This document shows, piece after piece, positions 36,650-48,000 of a DNA stretch of 64,000 nt. Location: the NCBI GenBank assembly GCA_013398295.1, contig VZSF01003927.1:381943-445942 (forward strand). The letters are read 5' to 3'. Below the pieces are notes generated by a model. The model searched no databases, was not told where the DNA came from, and saw nothing but the letters and a program-made list of their open reading frames with translations. Numbering within the stretch: position 1 is the first letter of the stretch; every line of letters begins with the position of its first letter. This DNA is from Chionis minor. Its lineage: Eukaryota; Chordata; Aves; Charadriiformes; Chionididae. The translations under genes were made by a program, and so were the position numbers.

Positions 36650-39600
36650 CCTCCTTCTCTTGAAATCTTTTGTCTTTTTCCAGGAATACAGTTCTTATTT
36701 TTAGTTTGGGGACTTCTTCCCCCCCTAAATGGAAAGTCACATATTTTAATAGAAAAGAAGAAAAAAGAAAAAAGCTCTTTTAGTGCATAGCCCTTATCCA
36801 AGCTAACGTATGTAATGTATGGTGTACACAACATGCATTTTGGGACCAAAACAACCAGTCACAAAAGAGGGAGCATTAGAAGACAATCTACATCAAAGGC
36901 ATAATCCAACTCAGGGCAGCATGGTGCAGGACCTGCTCTCCCAAAATGCACTTTGCACTAAATTGTTTTGTACATCAACAGGTTACAGAATCATCCCTTG
37001 CTGAGTTGGGCAATACATATAAGGTGGCAATGGAAACGTATTTCTGCTTGTACTGCAGACTTTTCAGTGTGGGACATTGGTCGCTGTTGCAAGAGACTGA
37101 GACAGACTAACAAAAATAGTGCCCCATCAGCTTGCAATTGCTTGCCTATGCTTCATCAGAACTTGCTTGGCTCTGATCAAAACTCAGTGTTCCCCACATG
37201 TGCATACATATTTGTCCCCCTAGGCTACATGTGCCTCTTTCTAAATGCACTGATCGGGATGGGGGGGTGAGGAGGGAACAGCACGCACCCAGAAAAGCAA
37301 TCTGAAAGCAGAATAGTCAGAGCTGTTTGCCAGAGTAATGTCATCAGCCAGAGTAGGCTTTCGAGTAAGGACATGGATTTGGTAGGGCTGCACTACTGTA
37401 GTTGTACCAAAGACAAAGTTTTACCAGTTTGGACATCCTTCCTCCAGGTACCCACATAACAGTGGCTTTATTTCTCTTTTGTGGGCACATATTGTGTGAT
37501 CCATCCTATTCTTGACCAGTAAAGAACAGCAATCTGTCCTGTCCGCTGCTTTTCACGTAGCTGCTATGACCACCTAACCAGAGAAAGTGTGCCCACTCCT
37601 CTATAGGACTGTGACTAAGTCTGTCAATCCCTCATGGAGCTCTGTTCAAGACATTAAGAGAAAAAATGGCCTAAGACTTTGGGGAGGGCTCTGAGCACCT
37701 TCCATGATGTTCAGACACTCATCTCCTAAGCAAATCCTTACTACATACCTGAGATGGATTAAGAGAATATGGCTGACAACAATTCAGCTCCTCTTCTGTG
37801 TCATGTCTAAACACCTCATAAAGCACTGAGGTGTCTCTAGAGGTGGTGGAGGTGGTGATGGTGTGAGTTTGGGCTTTGGCCATTCACTCGAACTGGTAGT
37901 TTTAGTGCCTTGCTATACCTTGCATAGCCAGCTGTTCTTTAGATTCTTTATGAGGTTATAGGTTTTTTATGAGCTCACCTCGCTGTTTTTATTTAACTTT
38001 CCTGTCAGCTGCTTGAAGTGAGCGGTAACCTCTAGAGCGACAGTCGCCGTAGGACTAGTGGTTGTGTCCAACACAGGATCGTCACAGGAGTAACACACTA
38101 CACTGTAGAAGTTCACAGTAAAAAAACAGTGAAGAGATTTTGTGAAAGGCATTTTGCATCCCAGTGCAGCCTCAAGGAAGCTGAAAGGTAAGGGAGGTTC
38201 CCTGCCCTAGAGTAAAATACGCTGGAGTAACTGCTGATTTCTGCACATGAGATAGTACCTCACAGACTCTAGACCGGTGGGGACGGTGGAGCTCAGGGAT
38301 GATAGAAGTGAGTAAAAGCAGTCCTCCCTATTAGACAAGAGATGTTTAACTGTGAATCGCATTGCTTAGATGAAACGTTTTCTTCCACAGAAGTTAACAG
38401 ACGTGCAAATATATTGCATCTGTGCCCTGAGATCATCTGAGCTGAAATGTGATGGACATAAATCCTAGCAGGAGCTAGCTGAAAAAGCATATACCTATGA
38501 AGTGCTCAACTTACTATATTGTTTTCCCAGAAGAGGAATAGCGTCAAAGGAGAAATGTGGTAGAAAGTGTGCTAAGTATAACGCCTAAGTGCTGCTGAAA
38601 TGACAAGACACAGGTAGTCTCCTTTGGCCCATCCTGTTTAATGTCAGTGACAATAAAAATGTAATAAAGATGACGTCAGGCTAACAGGAGAGCAAGTTTG
38701 TTCACAGAACTGTGATAGCATGCACAGGGAATCCAGAGCAACAGTGAGTCATTCTGTTGAAAGAAAGCAATGATGAGAGGATTGAAGAAAGGGAAACTTT
38801 CTATATAACTTCTTAGCAATGTAGAGTAGGAGGAAAAAAGCCACCCCAGAAGATGAACCAATGCAGACTCTAAAATGGAGAAGTAAGAAATGTTTATTTA
38901 CCGAAACCTGTCAAGTTGAATTCCAGCTTTGCATATCTCCCCCAATCCCCACCCCCTATACATAGGAGAAGAGCACTTATCCTGCAATATATAGTTGAGG
39001 GAGTGGGGAGAAAAATACAGCAAAATATGGAATACAGACATAAAGTACCACATACTTAAACCATTTTGGATTTGATGCAAAAAAAAGCCTCACGCTCTGA
39101 GGCCCATATGAAGTAATGAAATTCTCTCCATCCTCCAAAAAATATAATTTGAGGGCAGTTATGTGAACTTATACAGTGCTAAAATAACTGCACTTCGATT
39201 GAATTGGGACCTTGCTACTTAGAAAATTAGTATTTTTCAGGCTATCAAGAAAACCAATGTTTAGAGGAATATACGCTACTGATTCTGGTGAAGAATGCCA
39301 ACACACACACACTCATGTACCCACACCCATTTACACACAGGCACTGATAGGCTTCTTTGCCATGATGGCTGCCACCTGCGCAGATCCAATTTTTTATCAC
39401 GCTGGCCAATCTTGCTTTCTTGTACACCATTCTCTGCTCATCTAAACTCCTGTTTCTCATCTTCTTCTAAAATTAAAATGCCACTGGGTCCAGAACTAGC
39501 ATCTTCTTCAAGGATACGGAGCCTAGTGGGGTGAGTGCCCACAAAAGATTATGGGTTGTAGATATAATAAAAACATCAGCAAGCAGACCATGAGTTGACA

Positions 39601-40159
39601 CTAAAATGCACATTCTAATGATATTTCTTCAATTTTTTAATGACTATTTAAAACAAACCCAAACAAAATACTACTCTTCCAATGCTATAAATGACCACAA
39701 TTTTCTTAAGATGCCACACATTTTCCAGAAATATGGTAAACCTGTTGCACACTTATTAGATATCCTTCATACTCTGAGGGATAAATCTCACCTACCTAGA
39801 ATGCCTGTGCCTTCTAGATATAAAGCATATGATTGAAATATGAATACAGTAATACATACGAGTATCATAAATTCACTTTCGATTGTATATTAGACCATGC
39901 CTTTATAAAGTTTAGATATGATTTTCTCCAGCTCAACTGTTTATAACTTCTGGGTTTCAAAATTAGATAAGGAAAATCAGGGTGTTAGCCAAAATGCTGG
40001 AAATGAGGGCTTCACTGTGAGTGCATCACATCATTAGTGCATTTTATATGACTTTTTAATTGAGATCTTTTTCCTAATGGGTGTAAGCACTGTTACATTA
40101 CGTAACAGCAAGGATTCCCTGACAGGAAGTTGCAGCAGTGATGAACAATTCTGATGAGA
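36650..40159. other. AT-rich stretch, nothing supported
   Basis: No gene or repeat family is recognised. There is a short run of CA at about 39300-39312 and a GGTGGT-type patch near 37840-37860. Confidence 0.5.
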
Positions 40160-40215
40160 GATTTCTACTAATGTGATAGAAATCACATTAATGTGACCAT
40201 TAATGTGAACACATT
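40160..40215. repeat. Cluster of overlapping inverted repeats
   Basis: Three dyads overlap here. GATTTCTA (40160-40167) pairs with TAGAAATC (40177-40184). TAATGTGAT (40169-40177) pairs with ATCACATTA (40182-40190) across a 4-base loop. TCACATTAATGTGA (40183-40196) is a perfect 14-bp palindrome. A further copy of attaatgtga follows at about 40199. The first two hairpins exclude each other. Confidence 0.8.
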
Positions 40216-42370
40216 AATACTACAAGAGAAAATGCAGCTAGAATTTATTATATATATATTATAATCTACTGGTAAAAGAAAAAAAACCCAAAAACCCACA
40301 CCAGACATTCAGTAGGAATCTAAGTCACTAAAGGCTTACTATTTAAGCAAGTGTTGCTTTTTAAGCACTTGCTGAATGTGCAGATCCTGAATCAAAGCGT
40401 AACCGTCTGGTGTTTTTCCTCTAAATCAAGTCATTTTTTCTCTCTTTATCTAGGAAAGAAAAATGGTTGTAGATTGAACAATTTCCTAAGAGTTTCAGGG
40501 GTGAAGAGAATCCAGATATATAAACAAGGCCAAGACAAGTGTTTCTCTGAGTTGTATGGAAATCAAGCACCTGCAGCTTAATGCTGTCTGAAATACAAAG
40601 GTGTTCTGATAGGATCTTTTATTTTACTTGGCTTGTGGGCTGTGATCAATCTAAAAATGCCTGAATAGTAGCTCTGTTCCTGTTCCACCAATCTTGCTTG
40701 CTTTTTGAAAGGCTGGCATTTTAAAGGTCATGGATGAATAGGTTAATGAATACCTTCATATAAAATTGTGTTTGTTTAAACACCTATGCAGCTTTGAAAA
40801 TCTCAGTCATGACAGACTCATGCTCCTCTCTCCTGCAGGCCAATTTTTTCTGCCTTGTTTTTTATCTTCTCTGGGTAAAATTACTTTTATCTTCATCACC
40901 AAGCCACGAAAATTGCAGCAAAAACTGCACTGGTGATTTTCTTGTTCTTTTTTTATCTAGATTCTCACATGAAAAAAGCATGCTGCACTTAGCAAAAAGA
41001 TGAGGTTGAGCAAAGCCAAGTCATGTATCAAGTACTGTAACATCCTCATCCAAATTAATTCTCACTCCTCATCTTGCTTTTTAGATCTGTTGAAATATGG
41101 TTTCTATTATGGTTTTGGAAGATTTCCATTTACTGTAAGTTTCAGACGGTATTGATGAGGTCACTGTTTACTTTGAATAGCTCTTTGATAGGAAAAAACA
41201 GAGCACAATAGAATGTTCAAGAAGCATGGCATGTAATACACTATTAAATTAATCATATGACAGTTGTATAGAGATGTAACCTCTCTACAGCCTCAGGGCA
41301 TAGCCTTAGGGGACAGCTGTCCCACAGCTCCCCATGACAGCGGATTCTCATGTAATTGCAACAAGTGATGTTGCTTATTGATAGATAACAGCCATGGGAA
41401 TTCTGCCTGCCAAAGCCACTGCGTATACAGCTGTATAAACCAGATAAGCAGACTGGAGAACAATAAGGTAAGGTGTGCTATCCCACACACACCTCTTTGT
41501 AGGGTATTTCTGCAGCTACTGCTTAGGTAGCAGAAGACACACTCCATGTATTAAGCGGAAGAGGCTGAAACAGACAAGACCTGTGCTTCCCTGATAGGCC
41601 TCTGAGAACAGCCTTGGATTACAGTCAAAAGCCTTACCTAGGTCTAAGTCATGACTAGACGTTCAAGCGGAGGCTTCGGAGCCAGTTTGCAGTTCTGTGC
41701 TGCTATCGAAGAAGCCGTCACGCTGTTCCCATGGTGCCCAGCCTAATCTTTTAACCCTCCTCCCTGGGAGCCCTCCTCCAGCAGCCCCAGTGCTGTGGTG
41801 GGGCAGATAAGCTCCCTGATTTGTCTAAAGAAATGACTCTTTTTTGCAGTTTTAGTTTAGCAAATGGGATTTATTTATTTATTTATTGAACGTCAAAAAT
41901 ACTGGAGAACATCAGCTGCATGTAAGCGGAGCTCCAGTGTTGTCATCTGGTAACTATAGCCCATGTACTCAATGGAAACACTGGGAGCGTGAAGGACTGC
42001 CGTACCGTACTGCTCTGCTAAATTACAGACACAAAAGGATATTCATGCAGCAAGCATGTTGCATACAGCTTCTAATTAATTCGCATAACGTGAGGTGCAC
42101 AGTGAAGATCCCCTATCTTCCAGGGCTTATAACTTCTTTATTTGAAGAATCACCTTTTAACTTTCGAGATAACCTGGTAGCTAGCTGATGAAATGGCCAT
42201 ACTTGGCAACCAAACCATCACAAACAAGAAACTCTTTTCTTCATAAGAATATAAATTTGGCTGAAGTGACTTAGCAAGCATCCTACAAGAGACTGGCTTT
42301 TGAATTATGCATAAATGATTATGTTATGGAAAAAAAATAGTACAAAATAGTATTTGTACAGTTTATTGCC
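40216..42370. other. AT-rich stretch, nothing supported
   Basis: No gene is supported. A small GC-leaning patch with a few CpGs lies at 41650-41815, and a (TTTA)n run of four to five units at about 41870-41885. Confidence 0.45.
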
Positions 42371-42448
42371 CCCTATGGCAGGGGGCTTGGAACTCGATGA
42401 TCTGCAAGGTCCCTTCCAACCTAAACCATTCTATGATTCTATGATTCA
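42371..42448 (+). mobile_element. Short CR1 3' end
   Basis: Plus-strand CR1 tail: ggcagggggcttggaactc, then cccttccaacc, ending in the diagnostic ctatgattctatgattc. Only about 78 bp remains. A few tens of bases beyond it an 18-bp sequence starting attttaaggaaaa occurs twice (42493-42510 and 42528-42545). Confidence 0.95.
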
Positions 42449-44191
42449 TACTATATATTAAGGCAGTTCTAGGAACATGGTTTTGGTCTCTTATTTTAAG
42501 GAAAATAATTATAATGATAGTAATTATATTTTAAGGAAAATAATTTTTTTATTTGTCACTTCTGCTTGTCAGAGTGTTTCATGTTTAACAGGGACGGCAC
42601 TTGTTAAATACTCTAAATGAACTTTGTCTTCAATGCTTCTTTCAAAATCCTGTGTGAAAATATCCTCTTATCCTTTGTCTTTTATGTGCCAAAGTATTTC
42701 CAGCAATATGTAAAGCACGCATGTATAGTTATGCCTCAAAATTTTTTTTAGTGCTAAGCTTCATGCACTCTTCAGAATAGCCTGTGAAGTGCTGTATTTG
42801 GCAATCCTTCATAAAAAATAATTCTCTTTCTTCATAACAGTAGGGATTTCCATTTTTGTTTGTGGTAAATTACAAATGGCTCTGTAAATGTAAAGAATTA
42901 GCTCCAGATCCCTACATGGTGAAAAACTGGTATACTGTTTCAAATAAGAAAATTAACTTTGGTATTTAATATAAATAATCCTTAATGTAAATATAGAAAC
43001 ACACTGTTAAAGTGTAGCCAAGAAAAGTATATTTAGAGGCAAACATTGAAGGAGCATAAACAAGACAAGGAAAACAGACAAGTTTACCAGGAAACAAGGC
43101 CATGAAGAAGCTCCATCTGTAAAACTGCACCTTTTCTGGGAGACCACAGGTCCTTAGGGATGTGCAGATTCTTGAAGTGGTTTGAAAGGAAGCCTGATGG
43201 ATCAGTTGGTATATACACAAGCACACCTGCACTGTAAAGAGTTTTAGAGGAAGTAAGATTATTTTCATAATTTGAAATTTTCAAGATATACATTTAAAGG
43301 ATAGGGAACTTCCAAGGGAAAAAAAAAGTTTTATTTCCTCCAAATAACATTATTAAATCCTGAATATGTGCTTGTGTATTTATGTACATACAGTCAGACG
43401 AATATACAGTTATGCATGCCCAAACATGAAAAGAAAATATGGTCTTAAGCATAAAGAAATATCACAAGAAGTTTTTAGAATAGTGAACTAGGTGACAAAA
43501 ATTATAAAAGGCAATGCACTTCAGGTGAGACACATTCACTTTTAAATCTTTTGGAAGCAATCAGTACCTTTAGTAGAGGCCGAGGAGCAGATAGCTCCAT
43601 TTTCATTAATTTTAAAAAAATGCATGAAGTCTAGCTGACTATTGCTACTAAGCTCCTCTGCACTAGTCATAGGAGAGGAAGAAAACTGGCATGCTTAAAC
43701 ATAAATTTGGCTGCATTAGTAGGAAATCTACTGTAGTCATAAATGGAAAGTATTCAAACTAAAATGTCAGTAGTAGAAGATGACAGGAGTCAGTGTTAGA
43801 GGTCCAGATTTGAAATATTTACACAAATATAACGTAGACAGCGATGTGGAAAGCAAAGACTTCCAAGTTTGCAGATAGCACTTAATTAGCAAGTACTGCA
43901 AATAATGAAGGAATGTACGGTCAGAAATCAGAGACTGAACAGAGAAAAAGCTTGAGCTGTCAGGTGAGAGAAGCTCTAATTACAATGGAGTTTTCAAAAG
44001 GCAACATACAGAATATTTTTTATGTTAAATTTTGTGAAACATTTAACTTTTAAAAATTTGGGGGACAAGTAAATACATAGTTGCTGCTGTCGGTTGTTTT
44101 ACTGTGGGTTTTTTTTTCTCAGAGGCTTCTGACTTCTAGCTCTAACGAGTGAGTCTAATGAGAACTGCAGTCATTCCACTGTCCCTTGCAG
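42449..44191. other. AT-rich stretch, nothing supported
   Basis: Apart from the short 18-bp direct repeat near 42500, no repeat family, structured RNA or exon is recognised. Confidence 0.5.
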
Positions 44192-44288
44192 GAGCTTTGC
44201 CCCAGATACACCAAAGCACTTACGCATCTACGGCGATTTTGACGAAACAGAGCCACGAATCACTATGCAACTATTCCACAAAAAATAA
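44192..44288 (+). CDS. Candidate terminal coding exon
   Basis: A pyrimidine-rich acceptor (ccactgtcccttgcag, ending at 44191) opens a frame that reads SFAPDTPKHLRIYGDFDETE followed by PRITMQLFHKK and stops at TAA 44286-44288. It needs two bases from an upstream exon. The composition is strikingly protein-like, and the segment carries several CpGs (acgcatctacggcgatt) in otherwise CpG-poor DNA. It has no ATG-initiated frame of its own, so a plain ORF search would miss it. I recognise no family and found no donor exon of the right phase nearby. Confidence 0.25.
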
Positions 44289-44552
44289 TCTACCAATGAA
44301 GTTCCCCAGGGTGCCTGGTGCTCTGCTTCTCTGTGTGCGCAGCGCAGCCTCCCCTCGGGCAGTAAGTCGGTGCGGAGCTGCCCTCTAAGTCTCGCACACC
44401 GTGCTGAGGCGCAGTCAGAACCGAGGAGGCAGAAGGATGTTCCCATTCCCTCTTCAACAGCTCAATCCCCAGCTCAGCTAGGTCCAAGACTCCACCAGGA
44501 TAGGTGAAGAAATGGGTTCTTTATTTGTATTTCTAAAACAAATAGACATGTT
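44289..44552. other. GC-leaning flank between exon candidate and CR1
   Basis: A short patch at 44330-44420 is richer in CpG (gtgcgcagcgcagcctc). No gene is supported. Confidence 0.35.
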
Positions 44553-45015
44553 GACTATTCCAACCTCCTTCTCACAGCAGACCTAGCTCAGGTCAGCTGT
44601 GGCGCTGTTTAGTCAGTACTTGAGAATCTCCAGGGACAGAGATTGCCACCTCTTCTCCAGGTACCTGTTCCAGGGCTGTGCTAGTCACTTGGTTAAGAGG
44701 TTTCTCCTTCTAGTCTGTCTGAGCCTCTCAGGCTGCAGTTTGCGCCAACTTCTTCTTATGCTGACTACCGCTCTCAGGAAGAGTTTGGCTCTGACATGTC
44801 CCTACAGTTGACTCCCCTTCCTGTAACTGCATAGTTGTAGGCTGCGTTTAGATGCCTTTCACTGAGAAGCTAAGAAGCCCTTGCTTAGCCAAGCACATTT
44901 TCTGATGAAATTCCCCATCTTCCTGCACAACAGGACAGTTTGTTGCTGAGCTCTCAAGGAGTTTTCTTTAAAAATCAGCCAGTTTTCTTGGGCACCTTTT
45001 ACCCTCACGGCACCA
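44553..45015 (-). mobile_element. Older CR1 fragment with 3' UTR and probable ORF2 remnant
   Basis: Read on the minus strand, the 3' part ends with gctaggtctgctgtgagaag followed by gaggttggaatag, the usual CR1 end minus its terminal tail. Upstream (about 44900-45010) the sequence aaactggctgattttt followed by a gagctcagcaac stretch resembles part of CR1 ORF2 (inferred from memory of CR1 consensus sequences). Roughly 2 kb of element is missing between these parts, so the copy has an internal deletion or is mosaic. It is well diverged and no coding frame survives. Confidence 0.7.
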
Positions 45016-48000
45016 TTCTGCCCAGCAGTTCTGTGAATAAGCCAAATTCTGCTCTCCTGGTCTGCTGCTCCCCTTCTCAGCCTTCATCTGGACTCTGGAG
45101 TCAGTCATGTCACAGCTGCTGCTGCCCAAGCTGCCCTCTCCAACTGCATTTGTCACCAGTGCTTCCCTGGTTTGAGCAGCAGGAAAAGCGGAGCATTACA
45201 CCAGTTGGTCCCTCTAGAATTTGCACTGGGAAATTATGGATTATAATAGCAGTCAGAAGAGTGTCCCTAACATTAATATTCTTTAGCCTGCCTCTTGTTT
45301 AGAAAATTGATAAATTTGGGTTAGTATTTGACCATTGGAGGAGAGGGTTTGGGTGTGAGCTGGATTGACAGCAAAGCATACCCTTTTCTTGCTACCGCTA
45401 CGCAGACATACAACTTCTCCCAGAGAAACCAGACTGCTGTCTAAAATTCAAAGCAGTACTGAGAGGCAACACCATGTAGTAGTTATAGCCTCGAAGATGA
45501 GAAACATAATTAAAACCCACTTGCGCTAAGGGTATGTAACTACCTATTTGCAGACCAGTTAATATCCCTGACGCTTTAAAAGACTGAGAGAACCATAGCG
45601 GTATCTCTGCTACGCAGCATCCTATTGCTTTAGTGTCTTCTGCATCTCACAGGCATTCCAGGGAGTTCCCCAGCCTTGGAGTGCATTTTGCACTGACATA
45701 TTTTTTTATTATCAGCAAACAGACAAATGAAAAATTAGTAACAGGCAACATCCAAAGGTAAGAGCATCCTGCTCCTTGCTTTGTTACTCCAACTTTATTT
45801 CACAAAGTCCCAATGATTTTGCAAATGTGGTACTGCAGCAGCAGGCCAAACTGTAGAGAGGACTAAGCAAAGAAAACACCCAGCATGTGGCAAGTTAACG
45901 AACAGAGCTCTGAGATCAGCTGCTAGCTCTGGCTGCATCTGTGCTGTCATCTTAGCCTGAGGTTTGAACTTCCACTTGAGCCCAAATTCCTTAATCGTCA
46001 GATCTGCCTGCAAGTTGGCTTTTACTTGCTCTCCAGCTGGGAAACCCAACTGGCTTTCCAGGTAGGGAAACTTAGGCAGTAGTTTACGTCTGTTCTGACA
46101 GCAGAGATAATATGATTCCAGAAAATTTTCCTAGGGAATTTATGCCCAAATCTGAGCAGGTCTACAGAAGGTGACACAGGCAGACCCGCCGTTACCGGGC
46201 TTTAAAAATACTGACATTTCCAAAACTTTAGCTGTGAATGAATATGTGACAAAAAGTATCATCCACACCTTTTACTTGTTACTGTCTATTTGTAAAGAAA
46301 ATTGTCTTGTCAAAGCTTGAAAACATTCTTTCATGCACTTAAGCATGAGCCCTAATGTTATTCTACATTATTTCCCAACACAGCATGTTTCTGCTTTGAA
46401 ATGCACCACAAATATCATGCTCCAATTAATAATGGCTGCCCTGGTAGTAATAGTAAACAAAACCTGACAAATTTATGGACAGAAATTACTCTCTGAACAA
46501 ATTAATGCAAATTCACATGCAGCAGGAAGTCTCATCCTTTTAAACTCACTCTGAGCTCTCACATCCAGACCATGTCTAAGTTTCTTTCCATGTCTGTTTC
46601 TAAGATAATCTTTCTTCTACGTCTGCAGAGCCGCAACTTTCACCCAGACTCTTTCAGCCTGCTGCGTTTGTCATCTTTCTCTTGGGACTTGAAAATGCAT
46701 TAGTTTCTCTACTGCAAAGACCATCCTCTCACCCATCTATGTTACCTGTACCACCCACCTCTGGTTCCCTTTGCCATTGCTCCCTTCTACCTCACATTAA
46801 ACTGCACGGCTCCTCATTCGCTATGTTTTTCTGGTACTGGTTGTTCTCTCTGTTCATGATCGAACGCTGTTATGTTTCCAAAGAAACATACGCATGATTG
46901 TTCTCAAGGTCTTGTACTTGCAAGGGTCTCACATTATTTTCTCCAGGCTGCTTCTAGGTCTTTTCTGGGCCACCACACTCAGAGGAAAGTTTGGCAAAGC
47001 TCGGCTACTTATGTGTTTAGCCCCTTGCTTGTGCTATTGATCTATAGTTTACATTCCACCCCCCCTTTCTACAGGTCTGTTGTTTTATGACTCACAATTA
47101 GATTCAAGACTCTCTGAGGTGTATGTTTTCTCCTTTTGTTCATGCTTATGTGGTATCCAGTATGATACTTTCATGGCTAGGCTTTTCTGTACAGAGAACA
47201 ATGTGTAGCAAGTAGCTCATTTGTGTAAACACAACATTTGTGAGTATTTTGTTCTGGACTAATGGATCAGTACAGAAATTGGATAGTGGTATTTGGATTG
47301 CCCTGGGATGTAGGAAACAGGAATTCGCACAACTCTGAGGATGCAGCCTGTCCTTCAGAATCAGGCTGGCTTCTCACACAAATGTAAAGGGAGGGAGGTG
47401 TGAAAATGCATTTTCTTTTCAGGACGAAAATTGTCATTCAGGCTGTCAGTCTGCAGTGGTACTAGGAGTCTTAACTTTAGGCTAGACACAAACACATCCC
47501 ATCCAAGGAACCTTCTTCCCATGGAGAGCAGGGCACTTCATTTCCACTCAGCACCACGTGCTCCGTTGTTTTCCAAGCAAGCTAAGATGATGAATAGATG
47601 TGCAGATGTCAAGCAGCCGGGTGAACCGGGTCCAACAAAGGAATATACAAAATGAACTTTCATCCAATACTCTTGGCAGCAGCTTGTTTAAGATTTGCAA
47701 GAGTTGTTGTTAATTCCCACCCTGGAATATGTCACTACTTCTGCAAGCTCAAACAGATGATTTTGCTGGTTGGGCACCTAAGGGTCAAGCCCCTGCCTCC
47801 AAGATTGTTTAATCAGTCCTACAAAATGGAACGGCTTCATCTGGCCACACCAAGGGAGGCCTCTCCTGGGCAGACCCAGCCAGAGGAGCAGAGCTAGGGA
47901 TGCCTTCCAGCCCTTAGCAGCACTTCAGGCATGTGCCCTGGGAGAGACCTGCACGTACTGGCTCAAAAGGAGCTGCGGGGCACTCTGGTCTGCTCCGCAG

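Noticed and set aside
45795..46049. Minus-strand 84-codon frame with a Lys/Gln/Ala-rich stretch that looks somewhat protein-like
   Set aside because: No acceptor with a pyrimidine tract, no donor, and the C-terminal part looks random. No family recognised.
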